Assembly (NCBI RefSeq): GCF_001619985.1
Contig: NW_017264196.1
Coordinates: 124,001 to 188,000, forward strand
From: Xylona heveae TC161
Taxonomy: Eukaryota > Ascomycota > Xylonomycetes > Xylonales > Xylonaceae
Length of the DNA stretch: 64,000 bases
Reading direction: 5' to 3'
The notes beneath the pieces are model-generated. The model did no database searches. It saw only the letters and a list, made by a program, of their open reading frames with translations, and had not been told where the DNA came from. The translations under genes and the position numbers were made by a program. Positions 22,242 to 34,858 of the stretch are shown piece by piece (position 1 is the first letter of the stretch; the number at the start of each line of letters is the position of its first letter).

Positions 22242-25200
22242 CATAGTATTTCCATTGCTGACCTTCTTTCTTTACATCTAGAATTTCTTTGATGTCATAC
22301 TCTTTATCTTCAGATGAAATGTCTAGTTTCTTTGCAAGTGGTATACTTTCCAGTGCTGGTTCTAGTAGTGAGACATGAAATGTTGGGTGTATTCATGTTC
22401 CTTTAGGTAGTCATAATCAATATGTTACTTCATTGACTTGTTTCTTGATTTCAAAAGGTCCTGCCTTGACATAGTCCAACTTCTTGTTCAGTCTCTTGGA
22501 TTTCAAGTTTCTATGGAGTAGGTAAACTTTACCCCCCTCCTTAAAGATTGGCCCATTCAATCTTCCTTGATTGGCATATTCCTACATTTTCTGGTTTCTG
22601 AACTTGATTTCTTGTTGTAGTGACTCATGGAGTTCCTTGATTCCTTGGCTGTATTGTATTCCTTGTAGTGATGTACTGTCATTTTTGATTTCTGTTCTTT
22701 GAACCACTGGATCATATCCATAATTTGCCTGAAATGGTGACATTCTGGTAGTATCCTGTTTTGCACTATTATATGTGTACTAAGCAACTGGTAACAATGG
22801 TACCCAATTGTCTTGTTGATAGCTGATATAGTGTCATAAATACTGTTCAACAATCTAGTTAATTTGTTTGGTTTGTTTGTCTGTTTGTAGGTGAGCTGTA
22901 GTTGACATCTTGTGCTCTACTCCCAAATTTGTTATCATTGTTCTCTAGAATCTTGATGTAAATAGCTTGTCTTTGTTGGTAATAAATTCCTTTGGTAACT
23001 AATGATTTGCTATTACTGTCTGTAGTACCAGGTATGCCATTTGTTCTGCCATAGCTTCCTTTGTTGTTGGGATGAAATATGTGTATTTTGTAAGTTGTTC
23101 TACAATTACAAGTAATGCATTGTACTTTTGTCCTGTAACTAGGTCTGTTGATTCTGGTAGATCCATGATGAAGTCCATCATGACTGATTTCCATGGCTGA
23201 TGTGGTACTTCTGGATTCTTCAAATTCCTATATGGCTTATGTCTACTTTTCTTGTCCTGGTTGCAAACATGGCATCCTCTGATTATTTCCTTGACTAACT
23301 TCCATACACCTGGTATGTAGTAGTTTGCTGTAATTTGTGCAACTGTCTTTGCAATTTCTGGATGTCTGCTCATTGGTTCCTTGTGTATTTCTTTAACCAA
23401 TTCTTTTTGTAACTTCTGCAGTACATAGATTTGTCCTTCATGATATAAGAGTCCATCTCTGAGTGGTTCTCTTGCTTCATAATTTGTAGTTCTGTCATCT
23501 TGGGTTGCTTCTTGTATCCTTTGTTCCCAAGTATTGTAACTTTTGATTTGTAATGCTGCAATTGTTTTTGCTCCATACACTAGGGTTCCATCACTGTCAA
23601 GTTTAAGTATTGTGTCTTGTACTGGCTCCACACCTTCTTTGTACTTTTCCTGTCAACTGAGTGTATCTGCAACTCCATTTTCCTTCCCTTTCTTGTAGTG
23701 TATTCAGAAGTTGTACTGAGCTAACATTTCTGCCCATCATACTTGTCTTCTGTTCAACTTCTTCATTGTCATGAACATCATAAGATTCTTATGATCTAAG
23801 TATATCATGGTCATGCCTTTTGCTCCAAGTAAGTAGACTCTCCAATATTCCATTGCTGATACTACTCCAAGTAGTTCCTTATCATAGATATCATAGTTCA
23901 ATTCTGGTGCTGATAGTTTCTGTGAGTAGAAGGCTACTGGGTGTCTCTTGCTGTCTTCTCCTATCTGCATCATTTGTGCTCCAATGGCAAAGTCTGATGA
24001 GTCTGTCTTAACCTTGACTTCCTTTCCTGGTTTGTACATCTTTAGTACTGGTTCTTTTGAGAACTTCCTTTTTAGTTCTTTGAATGACTTTTGAGCCTCT
24101 TCAGTCCAACTAAAGGGTATACTGTCCTTTGTCAATTCTGTGAGTAGTGTTGCAATTTTGGAATATCTTTGTATGAACTTTTGGTAGAAATTGGCAAAGC
24201 CTAGGAATTCCCTGATTCCCCTTTTGCTTTTTGGTGCTTCTCAATTCTGTATGTCTTGGACTTTTTTCAGGTCCATCTTGATTCCTTTGCCAGATACAAT
24301 GAATCCCAAGAATTCTACTTCTTCTTGATGAAACTTGCACTTTTTGGGCTGAACATAGAGATCATACTCCCTGAGTTTAGTTAAGACCTTCTTAACTTGC
24401 TCTCTGTGTTCCTCCAATGTTCTGTCTGTGTAGACTATAATATTATCTAAGTATGCTATGACAAAAACATCTAGATACTGGTGAAGTGCATTGTTAATCA
24501 TGCTTTGGAATGTAGCTAGTGCATTTGTAAGTTTGAATAGCATCACTAGGTACTCATATAGGCCATAACAAGTCCTGAAAGCTGTTTTCCATTCTTCTCC
24601 CTCTTTCATATAGATTTGGTAATATCCCTCCTGGATATCAAATGTTGTCATCCACTTAGCTCCTGACAATCAGTCTTGGAGTTCCTGGATAAGTGGTAAC
24701 AGGTATGCATTCTTAACTGTTTTGTTGTTTAACTGTTGATAATCCATACATAGTTGTAGTTTGCTGTTCTTCTTTGGTACCCACAATATTGGAGATCCCA
24801 TTGAACTCTCACTGGGTCTAATGTATCCTTTCTTGATGTTTTTTGTAAGATATTCTTTTAATGCTTCAGCTTGCTGTTGTGTTTTGGGATATATTGGTCC
24901 TGGTTTCAATATTGCTCCTTCCTTTAGAGGTATCTCATGATTCCATGGCTTGTGCTTTGGTAAGGCTGTTTCTTTTGGATCTTTGAAAAGTTCCCTGAAC
25001 TCTTTGTACTCTGGTAGTATCTCAGTTGTTAGTGTTCCTTTAACCTTACAGATCCACATTACATAAGCTCTGTGCTTAGTGTCTGATATTTCTTTTTGCA
25101 TGTGTCTGAGACTTATCACCTTAATATTTGAGTCTCTTGTTAATCTCTTATGATTGATCTTTGTTTGTTGCTTATCCTGTTAGAGTCCTCAGCATCCTGC

Positions 25201-25600
25201 CTTTCTGAGTGACTCAAGACTTTCTGATCTAGGCCTTCCAGTTCATCAACTTCCTGCAACCTTTGCAGTGGGAAAGTAAATGGTCCATTGACACCAATCA
25301 ATTCATGGATTGGTTGCCTACAACCAGTCCATTCCTAAAATGAGGTCCAACCTCATTCCCATATTGATAATGTTGATAGAGCTATGCCAAGACATCCTGT
25401 CTAGTTGCATGTTGAGCTCCTCTGTATGCATTGTAATGAATCCCTCACCATATGCTGGTAAACTCCTGTCTACCATTTGCACTTAAATTGGATCCTTCTT
25501 AAGTTCCCATGACAGATTTAGCTATTCTACTACCCTGGGTGATATGATGCTACCTGTGGCTCCACTGTCCACTAGTGTGCTAACATGTTTTCCTTGGATT
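22190..25600 (-). mobile_element. pol region of the younger Gypsy copy
   Basis: Parts in minus-strand order are protease near 25.55 kb, reverse transcriptase 25.1-24.2 kb, RNase H 24.1-23.7 kb, integrase 23.6-22.9 kb and a C-terminal chromodomain at about 22.3-22.2 kb. This order (PR-RT-RH-IN) defines Ty3/Gypsy rather than Copia, and the chromodomain places it with the chromoviruses. Broken in several places. Confidence 0.85.
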
Positions 25601-26299
25601 TAAACCTGCATGTACACCACATTCTCTGGGTTTGTATTCACAGAGTGTATAGCCATGTCATCCTGTTGCTCTGGATTCAGGTGGCTTTCTAGTTTTTTGA
25701 CTAAGATTCCTCCCTGGGTCTCATGTTTTTGCCATGTACTGAGCATCTGTTTGCTGTACAGTCTTGCTTTAGTATCTGATAATGTCCTGGATACCTTGGA
25801 TCATTCTTTGCTGCTTGTCATTCTAGGGTATGTGGATAGTACTCATCCTTTAAACAATCATACCATTTTGTTTGATGCAGGTATTTGTCTTGTCATTGAA
25901 TCCAATTTGGGCATTCAATCTTCTAACATTTGTACCATGGATGGTAACATTTCATTGTCTCCACCTTGAGTACTTGGTCTCTCCATTGGTTACATTCTTT
26001 TTGAGCTTCTTGGAGTTTGTAAAATAAATACTCTTTGTAATGAGCCTTAGTGTTAGTAACTTCAGTTTCTGAGTTGTTAGACTCCTCATCCTCTAAAATG
26101 GATGTTTCTCTTGTTCCTACTTTGTGCTATTGTTGCTCCTCTTGTTGTCTCCTCAGCTACTGTTCCAGGTCTTGGTGTTGTTGCTAGTGCTCTGGGGTCC
26201 ATCCCTTGATAGCATTCTTCTAGATGTTCTGTTTGATGACCTTTTCTTCTTCCATTCCCTGGTGGAAGTTGTGTTGTCCTACTGTCTGTCTTTGGACCC

Positions 26300-27430
26300 T
26301 CCTGATGTGCTCAATTGCTACAAATCACCAATCTATGTCTGCTAGCCAATCCTCATCATTAGTCCTTGGATCCTCTAGCCAATATTGTTTACTTTGCTCT
26401 TGGAGGTCCTCCCTCAGCTTCTTAAGTATGGCTTCTTCTGATATCATATCTGCAATATTCCAGTGTTGTTTGGTCTGTTCAATCTCTCTAGCAATCAGAT
26501 CTACATATTCTGTCATTTGCCTGTATTGGGCTAGGAGCTTGTCCTTTTGTTCCTCTTCTAGTTTGTCTGGTTCTTGGGTCTGTCTCTGTAGTACCCTGAT
26601 CCACTTTGTAGTTTCTCCTTGGGTTATTCTGGTCTGTTTGTCAACTTCCTTCTCAAGCCATTTGACATAGTTCTAATATTGTTCCATGACTACTTCTTGC
26701 AAGTACAGGTGTCATTATGCCAAGTTCTCATAGATCACTCATTAGATCTTATTTTCTTGTTCTAATCTGCTAGATGTTCCTAGGTAATGCATGTTTGTTT
26801 CCCTAAACACATACTATGCATTGACTTTGTGCTTTCACCTGTTCTGGTCCTGCTGGTATTGGTTGAGTAGTTTGCTTGGTTGTTTGTGTACTTCAATAAT
26901 CAATGTTGCTGCCACTTCAGCTTCCTCTTCCATCTTGTCAATTATTGGTTCCTCTACAAATTCCACAGTTGTCTCTATGATGGCCTTCAGGTGTTGGGTT
27001 TGTTCTTGAGCTTTCTGCACCCATTTGAGGTCCAGATCTAGTTGGTTTTGTTTGTTCTCCTTCCACCCTTGAGGTTTGATAGGTTCCAAGAATCTAATCC
27101 TAAGAGTCTGCATGTCTTTGGATTTCCTGTGATTCTTTTGTTCTGTATTGCAATCCTTTCTCCAGTGTCTGGTTTTTCCACATCTAAGACAAGCTTTCTC
27201 ATCAAAGCATCATTGTCTTTCTTCTTTACTGATGGGGTTTCTGTATCTTTGTTTTTGTATAGCATCAAGGTCCATCAGGTCACCTTTGTCTGGTGTCTTG
27301 TTTTGATACTTCTTTGTATTTGCCTTATAGTTAGTCCTGTGTTCTGAGTGTTGATGCTTCTTCTCTTGCTCTTGTTTGTATTGGCAATTGTCAATTCTCA
27401 CAGCTAGTTCTGCCATCCTATACATGGTTT
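26300..27430 (-). mobile_element. gag region of the younger Gypsy copy
   Basis: Glu/Gln-rich helical segments are followed by a CCHC zinc knuckle of the form CLRCGKTRHWRKDC around 27,140-27,200, read on the minus strand. This is typical of the nucleocapsid part of Gypsy gag. Broken. Confidence 0.65.
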
Positions 27431-28077
27431 CTAGCCTGTCTCCTCTAGCTATTTTGTCCTTGACTCACTCCTTGAGTCTGTTGTAGAAGATTGTACTTAA
27501 CAGTACTTGTCTTCATGGTACAATTGATGCTACATGTATAAACTCTGCCACATATGAGGCTGTCAATCCTTTCTGCTACATTGTCTAAAGTTTCCATTCT
27601 ACTACTTGTATTTTGTTGATTTCACTATAGACTTCCTTAATGTGTCTTTCAAATTCATCATAGTAACTGAAGATGAGTGTAGTTTCTGCTTTCATTTGCT
27701 TGTTTAGTCCATTCCTCATGTAGTCATCCATGTATGGTTAGAACCACTCTAGGGCCTCTCCCTTCATGTACATTCCTGCTACTAGGATCTTGTCTGATTT
27801 ACCTGGAAAGGTTGTTATATTGAATCCTAGGTATAGCTTCATAGCAATAAGCCATGCTTTGAGCATTCCTCTCTTTCTATCAAATTTGTCTGGTACTGCT
27901 ACTTTGACATTGGCTTGTCAATGCTATGTTGTCAATTGAGCTTGAAGTCCTACAATCTACTCCCTGAGTATTGTAACTGCCACTGCAGTCATTCTAGTAG
28001 CAGTTGTTCCTGAATTGCTAGACATAGCAAAATGCCTTTGCTTGTATGACTTTCATCCTAATGTTAGGTAGTTCTTT

Positions 28078-28588
28078 TGTTATGGTGACACCTATAGATA
28101 GGTGTCAGGTTGTATCTTTCTAGATAGTTCCCTGTTAGTACATCAAGGGTTCTCACCTAGTAATATAGCATCCCACAATATTATTTAGTAATAGGAGTGA
28201 TATAAGATGATATGATAATTCAGGTCTGGTAGATAAAGTAAACAATAAGATTGTTGTTGTACTAATATCTAAATACTAATAACTAACTATTGTTAAGCAA
28301 TGATGCTAGACAATAGACTTCAAGAACTATACAGAACAATTCTAGTTACATAGGGAAACCATCCTCCTTATATAAACAATCTGTTCCATGCTGATCACAC
28401 CTGATCACCCTGATCATCCTGTGATCACTTGTGATCACTGTAATTACTATTTCTACTACTGTTCTCCATCTTCTTATCTTATCATTACATGACCTCCTGT
28501 CTTGTGATATCATATAGTATACTGTGCCTCTACACTTCATAAGTAGGCCCTGTGCCAACTGTTACTAATCCTTGTAACCATCATTACA
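28078..28588 (-). repeat. LTR of the younger Gypsy copy (right)
   Basis: 511 bp, TG...CA ends, followed by CTATA. It does not share a 5-bp duplication with the bases before the left LTR (CCTTC). In the coding direction this is the 5' LTR. Confidence 0.88.
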
Positions 28589-31249
28589 CTATATTCTATA
28601 CATAGTACACTGCCTGTATTCCTAGACTAGGCTTATGACTCTGAGGTGGCCAAAGCTGAAAATGACAGTGATGAAGACTATGTATGCTAAGTATACAGCA
28701 GAAGGAGAGACAAGATTTAACCACTGTCTAGAATGTACTTGACAAGAGCAGAGCTAGAACTAAAAACCTTTAGCCAAAGCTAGCTTTATCAATTACAACA
28801 ATTTCCACAACTAAATCTACTACTATTGACCTTCATTGACAATTTTGGCATTCACTGCAACATATATCATGCTTTCAAAGCATTTTATTAGATTCTAGTA
28901 AATCTACTATACCTTGAACATTATAACATAGTTAATATATACACTCTATGTTTAGGTCTATATAGTGTGTCTATAGAGACCTTTGTAGTAGCCTTCATGA
29001 AGGCTATTACAGGGCTTGACTGTGGGATGGTTATGAACATTACTAGCAAAGAAAAATTTATGTTTGCATTTACATTAGCATTTATCAGTAACATACCCTA
29101 GCAGGCAGACAATAAAGGTTTTCTGCATTAGACAGCCAGGTAGAGATGCAGAAGCTACCTATGTACTAACAAAAATTGTCAAGATATAAGTTTTAATACA
29201 GTAAATAATGGACACTATTACTACACTGTTACTAAGTAGTGAGAATCAGCTATGTTAATGGAAAGGATAGCAAAATAGCATTATCTTCAAAACCTTAGCT
29301 TACATCCTAACCTACTTATAGTAACAAAGCTTGTTCTAGCCTTGGATCTCATCATGGAGTGATCTTACAATATGCTCTATTCTAAATAATAAGGAGTAGA
29401 AAGGCTGTTACAAGAGCTACTCTTTTTAGCATTATTTACCAAGTAAGGTAGGCTAGCTTACAACCATACCTTTTAGTCATTTCCTTTCCTAGCAGGATGG
29501 CCCTGCATTTAAAGCTCATTGTACTATCTAAACTCCTGGTCACTTTTTAAGACAGTACATGTTATAATATTAACACCTTTAATCCTATATACCTATGCAT
29601 CTCCTAATTGGTTTAGATATGATTACCTGCAAGTAGTAGAACAAGATTCATTCTTCTACACCTACTTATCTCCTGCAGCAGAGATTATTACTATTTATGC
29701 CATTATTACTAAGAGCATAAGCTTGATAAGCTTGCAACAATATACTAATTCTGATCACCTCCATTAATACATTCTGTACACTCATTGTACATTTCAAGCA
29801 TTAGTTAGATGTACACATAATGCTACAAGATCTAACTACTACTACCTTAACAGCAATGATACTAAAGATGATGAAGGCTGGCACAGGAGTCTTAAAACTG
29901 TCATTGATGAGGCCATAGAGGATGAGGCTTACAATGGACAAACAGCTAAAGCATATATATAGAGAAGTTTCAAATTCTTACATTTAATTAGCCTACTAAA
30001 TATTCATGTTGATGTTTATTTAGCAGCCTTTGCTTGTAAGTATGGTACCCTCATGAACATCAATGTACTTGCTAGAGAATTCAAGCACATGTACTTTAAA
30101 CAACTTGCTAATAAAGCTTCTCTATCAAACTTAATGGGATATATATTTGCCAAAGACATTCTCAAGCAGTCTCTCCATCTTGGCCTGGCTGGTGTATAGA
30201 ATTCTTTGCATCCAGATCTAACTAAAGCATTTGAATTACTGAAAATGTAATGTCTATTGCTCTTGAATGGCTTTCTTCCTGTGGTAGACCATCTATATAG
30301 AGATGAGCCTACAGGCTTTTTCTCTCCTTTACTGGATGATACTTATTACATCTCTGTCTGTTTAGCCTACCAAGGGTTTGCTATGGATCATGACAATGCA
30401 TTTAACCTTACAGCTCAAACTAGGTTATCATGTCTTTCTTACACCAGTCTATTCATGCAGCAGCTGGCAGAGGCCTTTGCCTGGGACTATGGTATTCAAT
30501 ACATTGTAAGGCATGATGGACAGCTTTTGAAGTAGTATAACTAGATAAATTATACTAATCCTACAACAAATCAACAATACACAATGAATATCAGAGACAA
30601 CTTTCTCCTGGCAGGATCCAAGTGTTGACTGCAGCAGATATTTATATGCTATTACCATTCAAGTATATACTACTTCTTGATTGGCTCATTAATCAACCCT
30701 GTGTATAGATTGTCAAGTGAACTATTAATTAACAATTTGTTACAGCTACCAATTTATTATCTATTAGTAGATTTGTTAATCATTGGCCTTCCTGCAGCTA
30801 ATTGCTGTCATTTATATCTTGTTCCTATACCATCTAGCAGAATACTAGAGGAGGTTGATACTAAATTATTATTAGATAGTAATTTTCTATTAGAATGTCA
30901 ATAGACTGTTGATTTTCTTTAAATAGTTACTGGTTTTTATATTAAAAATATATATATTATACATACAATTTTATATAATAATATATTTTATTTAATTAAA
31001 TAATTTTTTAATTACTTTTTACATTTATTTTTTTAAATATTCTAATATTCAATAGATAATTATTTTTTTAATTAAATATTAAAAGATATATACTGTTAAA
31101 ATTTAATAATGATAAAAAACTATTTTCAATCTTGTAATAATATTGGTTGTAACTTGCAGAAATAGTTTTCTACTATAAAAATTTTATTAAATTTTTATTA
31201 AAAATTTTTAATTTATTATAGTTTAAATAATCTTTAGAAAAGCACTTAA
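28589..31249 (+). repeat. Right arm of the 2,661-bp inverted repeat, transposase-like remnant on the plus strand
   Basis: Begins immediately after the Gypsy LTR and ends with GCACTTAA at the outer border of the composite insertion. It holds plus-strand fragments of the same large protein, for example 29,519-29,767 (MYYLNSWSLFKT...) and 30,257-30,535 (FLPVVDHLYRDEPTGFFSPLLDD...). The last 300 bp next to the end are almost pure AT in both arms. The upstream part of the element present on the left (18,527-21,025) is missing here. Confidence 0.85.
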
Positions 31250-31250
31250 G

Positions 31251-33686
31251 TATTATTATTCTCTAGAACTTTGATATAAATAATTTATTTTTGTTAGTAA
31301 TAAATTTTTTTAGTAGTTGATAGTTTACCATTACTGTTTGTAATACTAAATATACTATCTGTTCTACTATAATCTCTTTTGTTATTAAGATAAAGTATGT
31401 ATATTTTGTAAGTTTTTCTACAATTACAAGTAATGTATTATATTTTTGTCTTATAATTAGATTTGTTGATTCTAGTAAATTTGTTATAAAATCCATTGTA
31501 ACTAACTTCTATGACTAATGTAGTACTTCTAGATTTCTTAAATTTCTATATAGCTTATGTTTGTTCTTCTTGTTCTGGTTGCAAACATAGTATTTTTTAA
31601 TTGTTCCCTCAATTATCTTTTATATGCTTGATATGTAATAATTAACTATAATTTGTACAACTGTTTTTGCAATTCCTGAATGTCTACTAGTTAATTCTTT
31701 ATATATTTTTTTAATTCTTTTTATAGTTTTTGTAGTATATAGATTTGTTTTTTGTATTATAAGAGTCTGTCTTTAAATAGTTTTCTTGCTTTATAATTTA
31801 TAGTTTTGTCATCTTGAATTATTTCTTTTATTTTCTACTTTCAAGTATTGTAACTTTTAATTTATAATACTATAATTGTTTTTACTTTATATATCTTGAT
31901 ATATTTTATAGTTTCATTTTAAGTTTCTTGTATTTGCTTGTTGACTTTTTTTTTGAGCCATTTAATATAGTTTTTGTATTATTTCATGACTATTTCCTGT
32001 AAGTTAAAGTGTTATTGTGCCAGGTTTTTATAGATTACTTTTTTAATCTTATTTTCTTGTTCTAGTTTGCTAGATGTTTTGAAGTATTATATATTTGCTT
32101 TTTTAAATACATACTATATATTGTTTTACTTGTTTTGGTCCTGTTAATATTAGTTAAGTAGTTTGTTTAATTGTTTATGTACTTTAATAATTAGCAATAC
32201 TATTGCCTTAGTTTTTTCTTTTATTTTATTGATTATTGGTTTTTCTACAAATTTTACAGTTATCTCAATAATTGCTTTCAAGTATTAAGTCTAATCTTGA
32301 ACCTTTTATACTCATTCAAGGTCTAGATTTAAGTGGTTTTGTTTGCTTTCTTTCTATTTTTAAAGTTTAATAAGTTTCAAAAATCTAATCTTTAGAGTCT
32401 ATATGTCTTTAAGTTTTCTATAATTTTTTAGTTTAAATTTGTAATTTTTCCTCCAGTATCTAGTTTTTCTATATCTAAGACAAGTTTTCTTATTAAAGTA
32501 TTATTATTTTTCTTTTTTACTAATAGGATTTTTATATCTCTGTCCTTGTATAGTATCAAGATTCATTGAGTTACTTTTATTTAGTATTTTGTTTTAATAC
32601 TTTTTTATATTTGTTTTATAACTAATTCTGTATTCTGAGTATTAACACTTCTTTTCTTGCTCTTGTTTATATTAGTAATTATTAATTTTTACAGCTAGTT
32701 CTATCATTTTATACATGGTTTCTAGCCTTTTTCCTCTAGCTATTTTGTCCTTGACTTGCTTCTTGAGTCTATTATAGAAGATTATACTTAATAGTACTTG
32801 TCTTCATGGTATAATTGATGCTACATATATAAACTTTACCATGTATAAAGCTGTTAATTCTTTCTATTATATAGTTTAAAGCTTTTGTTTTACTGCTTGT
32901 ACTTCATTGATCTTGTTATAAACTTTTTTAATATATTTCTTGAATTTATTATAGTGGCTAAAAATGAATATAGTTTCTGCTTCTATTTAATTATTTAATT
33001 TATTTTTTATGTAATTATTTATATATAGTTAGAACTATTCTAGAGCTTTTCTCTTTATATATATTCCTGTTGCTAAGATTTTGTCTAGTTTGCCTGGAAA
33101 GTTAATGTATTGAAACCTAGGTATAGCTTTATAGTAATAAACTATACTTTGAGTATTTTTTTCTTTTTATTAAACTTGTCTAGTACTGCTACTTTAATAT
33201 TGGCTTGTCAATGCTATATTGTTAATTAAGCTTGTAGTCCTACAATCTACTCTTTAAGCATTATAACTACTACTATAGTTGTTTTAATAATAGTTGTTCT
33301 TGAATTGCTAGATATAATAAAATGCCTTTGCTTAAATTATCTTTGTTCTAATATTAAGTAGTTCTTTTGTTACAATAATACCTATAGATAGGTGTTGAGT
33401 TATATTTTTCTAAATAATTCTCTATTAGTATATCAAGAATTTTTACCTAGTAATATAGTATTCTACAATATTATTTAGTAATCAAAGTAATATAAGATGA
33501 TATAACAATTTAGATTAGATAGATAAAGTAAACAATAAAATTGTTATCATACTATTATCTAAATACTAATAACTAATTATTGTAAAGTAGTAATGCTAAA
33601 CAATAAACTTGAAGAACTACATAGAACAAATCTAACTATATAGAAAAATTATCTTTTTTATATAGACAATTTATTTTATGCTAATT
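31251..33686 (-). mobile_element. Old Ty3/Gypsy copy, right part: rest of the internal region and truncated LTR
   Basis: Resumes in register where the left part stopped (CTCTAGAACTTTGATAT... matching the younger copy near 22,945). It carries strongly decayed integrase sequence, then gag-region sequence, then an LTR from about 33,368 that breaks off at 33,686 where another element begins. Much of the RT region is missing between about 31.9 and 32.0 kb relative to the younger copy. Old and broken throughout. Confidence 0.75.
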
Positions 33687-34784
33687 ACTTACATGCAAAT
33701 AGTATAAATTTTTAAATTATTTTAAAATATTAAAAATAGTATTAATTTATAATTAATAGATATAAATTAATTTTAATTATTTTAATTATATATATATAAT
33801 TAATTACTTATATTTATATTAAATAATTAAAATTTAATTTAATTTATATTTAATAATTAAAAACAACTTTTTAAATTTTTTAAAAGTTTTAAAAATATTT
33901 TTAAATTATATAAAATATATTTCTATATTAAAGTTAAATTTAAAATATTCTAAATATTTATATATTTAAACTAATTTATATTAATTTAATAATTGTATTG
34001 ATTTTATTTAAAATAATTAAATATAATTTTTTATATAAAGTTTTATATTTAATAATTTTAAATATATTTTAACAATTTATATTTAATTTAAAATTTTTAA
34101 AAATTTTATAATAATATTAAATCTTATCAAATGTTATAAAATATTTCTAAAATAATTTCAAATTTAAAATTTTTTGAAAATAGTTTTTAATTAATTTAAA
34201 ATAGTATAAAATTATTTTAAAAATAAAAAAAATAAAAATAAAAAGATATATAAAAAAAATAAAAAAAATTATTTTTAAAAAATATACCATTTGAAAAGCT
34301 ATTTCCTAATTAGGAAATATATAAACATTATAAGTACCTAAGTACCTGAGTTCAATCCCTAGCTGAGAAATCTTTTTTTTTATTTTTTTTATTCTTTTCT
34401 ACTATATATATTTTTTATATTAAACTATTTTTAGAAAAAAGTACTTCTAGCTCAATGGTATAATATTGAGCTCTAAAATTAAACTAATTTATAAAGTAAG
34501 CTAGTTCTAAATAGAAAATAAATTATTATAATTATTTTTTTAATTTTTTTAATTTTTTTAATTTTTTTAATTTTTAATTTTTAATTTTTCATTATATTTA
34601 AATTATTTAAATTAATTTAAAAATATTTTAAAAAAATTTAAAATTATTTAAAATTATTAGTATTAGATTAATAATTTAAATTTATTTATATAATATAAAA
34701 TATTTAATGTTTTAATTAAAAAATATTTTTTAAATAAAAAATAATTTTAAATAAATTAAAAATTTATACTATTTGCATGTAAGT
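33687..34784. mobile_element. 1.1 kb non-coding element with 29-bp perfect inverted ends
   Basis: Starts ACTTACATGCAAATAGTATA and ends with its reverse complement; the first 29 bases match perfectly. The interior is almost pure AT apart from two tRNA-like stretches: GAGTTCAATCCC followed by a T-run near 34,350-34,380, like a Pol III B box plus terminator, and TAGCTCAATGGT near 34,448, like an A box. It has no coding capacity. It looks like a MITE or a decayed foldback element inserted in the LTR of the old Gypsy copy. No clear target duplication was found. Confidence 0.55.
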
Positions 34785-34858
34785 AGTTAAGATCTTTAGT
34801 GTAAGCTCTAGCACAAGCTCTAGTACTTTTACCCTAAAAAAGAGCCTCTCCAAGTATA

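Larger units (their letters stand above)
21026..28588 (-). mobile_element. Younger Ty3/Gypsy chromovirus with both LTRs
   Basis: The element is 7.56 kb with LTRs at 21,026-21,546 and 28,078-28,588, each starting TGTTATGGTGA and ending CATTACA. Coding parts lie on the minus strand in the usual order from 28 kb down to 22 kb: gag with a CX2CX4HX4C zinc knuckle (about 27.14-27.20 kb), aspartic protease (VDSGATGS near 25.55 kb), reverse transcriptase (24.2-25.1 kb), RNase H (23.7-24.1 kb), integrase (22.9-23.6 kb, HHCC finger and catalytic core) and a chromodomain segment (YYVKWLDY, about 22.19-22.33 kb). It is broken, by an estimated ten or so interruptions, and looks clearly younger than the Gypsy copy it is nested in. 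The LTRs differ visibly, mostly by transitions. Confidence 0.88.
12560..31250. mobile_element. 18.7 kb composite insertion bounded by inverted ends, splitting the old Gypsy copy
   Basis: The left end begins CTTAAATGCTTGTATAG and the right end is the reverse complement of a closely similar sequence (reads ...GCACTTAAG). Both continue into a shared TTTAAACTATAATAA-like word, so the insertion has terminal inverted repeats. The same end sequence occurs a third time at 15,866. The flanks fit the old Gypsy copy interrupted at one point, sharing about TA at the junction. The insertion itself contains further elements, described separately. It is probably a DNA transposon that later received other insertions. 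Confidence 0.6.
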
